A stretch of DNA of 64,000 bases from assembly GCF_030464885.1 (NCBI RefSeq), contig NZ_JALPRJ010000018.1, positions 62,001 through 126,000 on the forward strand, given 5' to 3'. Positions within the stretch are counted from its first letter, which is position 1; the number at the start of each line of letters is the position of its first letter. Shown piece after piece: positions 63,849-64,000 of this stretch. Made by a program: the position numbers and the translations under genes. The DNA is from Caballeronia sp. SEWSISQ10-4 2. GTDB taxonomy: Bacteria > Pseudomonadota > Gammaproteobacteria > Burkholderiales > Burkholderiaceae. A model generated the notes under the pieces. The model was not told where the DNA came from. It saw only the letters and a list, made by a program, of their open reading frames with translations, and made no database searches.

Positions 63849-64000
63849 ACTAGCAGGCTGTTGAAAAGTCTCCCGGAGCGGTCAGCCGTGGAGAAGGAGT
63901 AGCCGATGACAGGAAGAGCGTGACGACACTGAGATGGAAGCGACGTGCGGTGTAGACGGCTACTTGGACGTGATGTTCACAATGGCAATCTCCGCTCTAT
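63849..64000. mobile_element. Possible left end of an insertion element (runs off window)
   Basis: CTAGCAGGCTGTTGAAAAGTC at about 63850 resembles the terminal inverted repeats of IS5/IS1182-like elements (family GGCTGTTGAAAAA). No transposase is visible within the remaining 150 bases. Low confidence. Confidence 0.3.

Noticed and set aside
1..64000. CRISPR array, tRNA or rRNA genes
   Set aside because: No spaced direct-repeat array, tRNA cloverleaf-like sequence or rRNA segment was noticed on reading.

Overview
The window looks like part of a large conjugative plasmid (or integrated conjugative element) of a Burkholderiaceae betaproteobacterium, most plausibly Paraburkholderia, Caballeronia or a relative. 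The reasons are a high-GC backbone, a P-type (VirB/VirD4) conjugation system with LPD7-type and KfrB-like plasmid proteins, an OmpC-type Gram-negative porin of the Burkholderia kind, and IS3, IS6 and IS66 debris typical of that family. The genus is inferred; no rRNA or housekeeping gene is present to fix it.

Region 1 (1-12 kb) is conjugation: the end of virB5, a small lipoprotein, virB8-virB9-virB10-virB11, a coupling protein VirD4 split into a membrane anchor and an ATPase by an ATGA overlap, a Toprim primase-like protein, an LPD7 protein, a MobC-like accessory protein and a MOBP relaxase. All are on the plus strand and most overlap by 4 bases. It ends in decayed DNA: remnants of a D12 adenine methylase and a SET-domain protein, a small membrane protein, a LysR gene and a broken IS3.

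Region 2 (15.5-34.1 kb) is the most interesting part. A TetR gene faces a tightly packed operon encoding a Rieske oxygenase, a small unknown protein, two cupins, a ferredoxin reductase, a SnoaL-like protein, a PyrK-like/PyrD-like pair, a Rieske ferredoxin and an asparaginase-like amidohydrolase. CoxG and a CoxM-CoxS-CoxL molybdenum hydroxylase follow, then a porin, an aromatic-acid-type MFS transporter and a PAS chemoreceptor. The Rieske and porin promoters share a 36-bp motif. The set suggests sensing, uptake, hydroxylation, ring reduction or oxidation and amide hydrolysis of a nitrogen-containing cyclic compound by a pathway I do not recognise.

Region 3 (34-48 kb) is a mosaic of fragments (LysR, group II intron maturase, IS6 pieces) and further catabolic genes: a zeta-class GST/maleylacetoacetate isomerase, AraC, a rhodanese overlapping a flavin aromatic hydroxylase, an ACS-family transporter, LysR, a quinone oxidoreductase, and decayed OYE, SDR, GFA and TetR genes. 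Region 4 (48.3-53 kb) has a PaoABC/YagTSR-type aldehyde oxidoreductase and a second, diverged copy of a SnoaL-like segment (first at 15.3 kb) that lost its signal peptide by an in-frame 39-bp deletion.

Region 5 (53-64 kb) has IS66 and IS6 remnants, a fused two-domain CaiB-type CoA-transferase with its own MFS transporter and a divergent IclR regulator, thiolase/DUF35 remnants cut by an IS6 fragment, a broken MFS gene, two small plasmid-type ORFs, and the apparent edge of another insertion element. No tRNA, rRNA or CRISPR array was seen.
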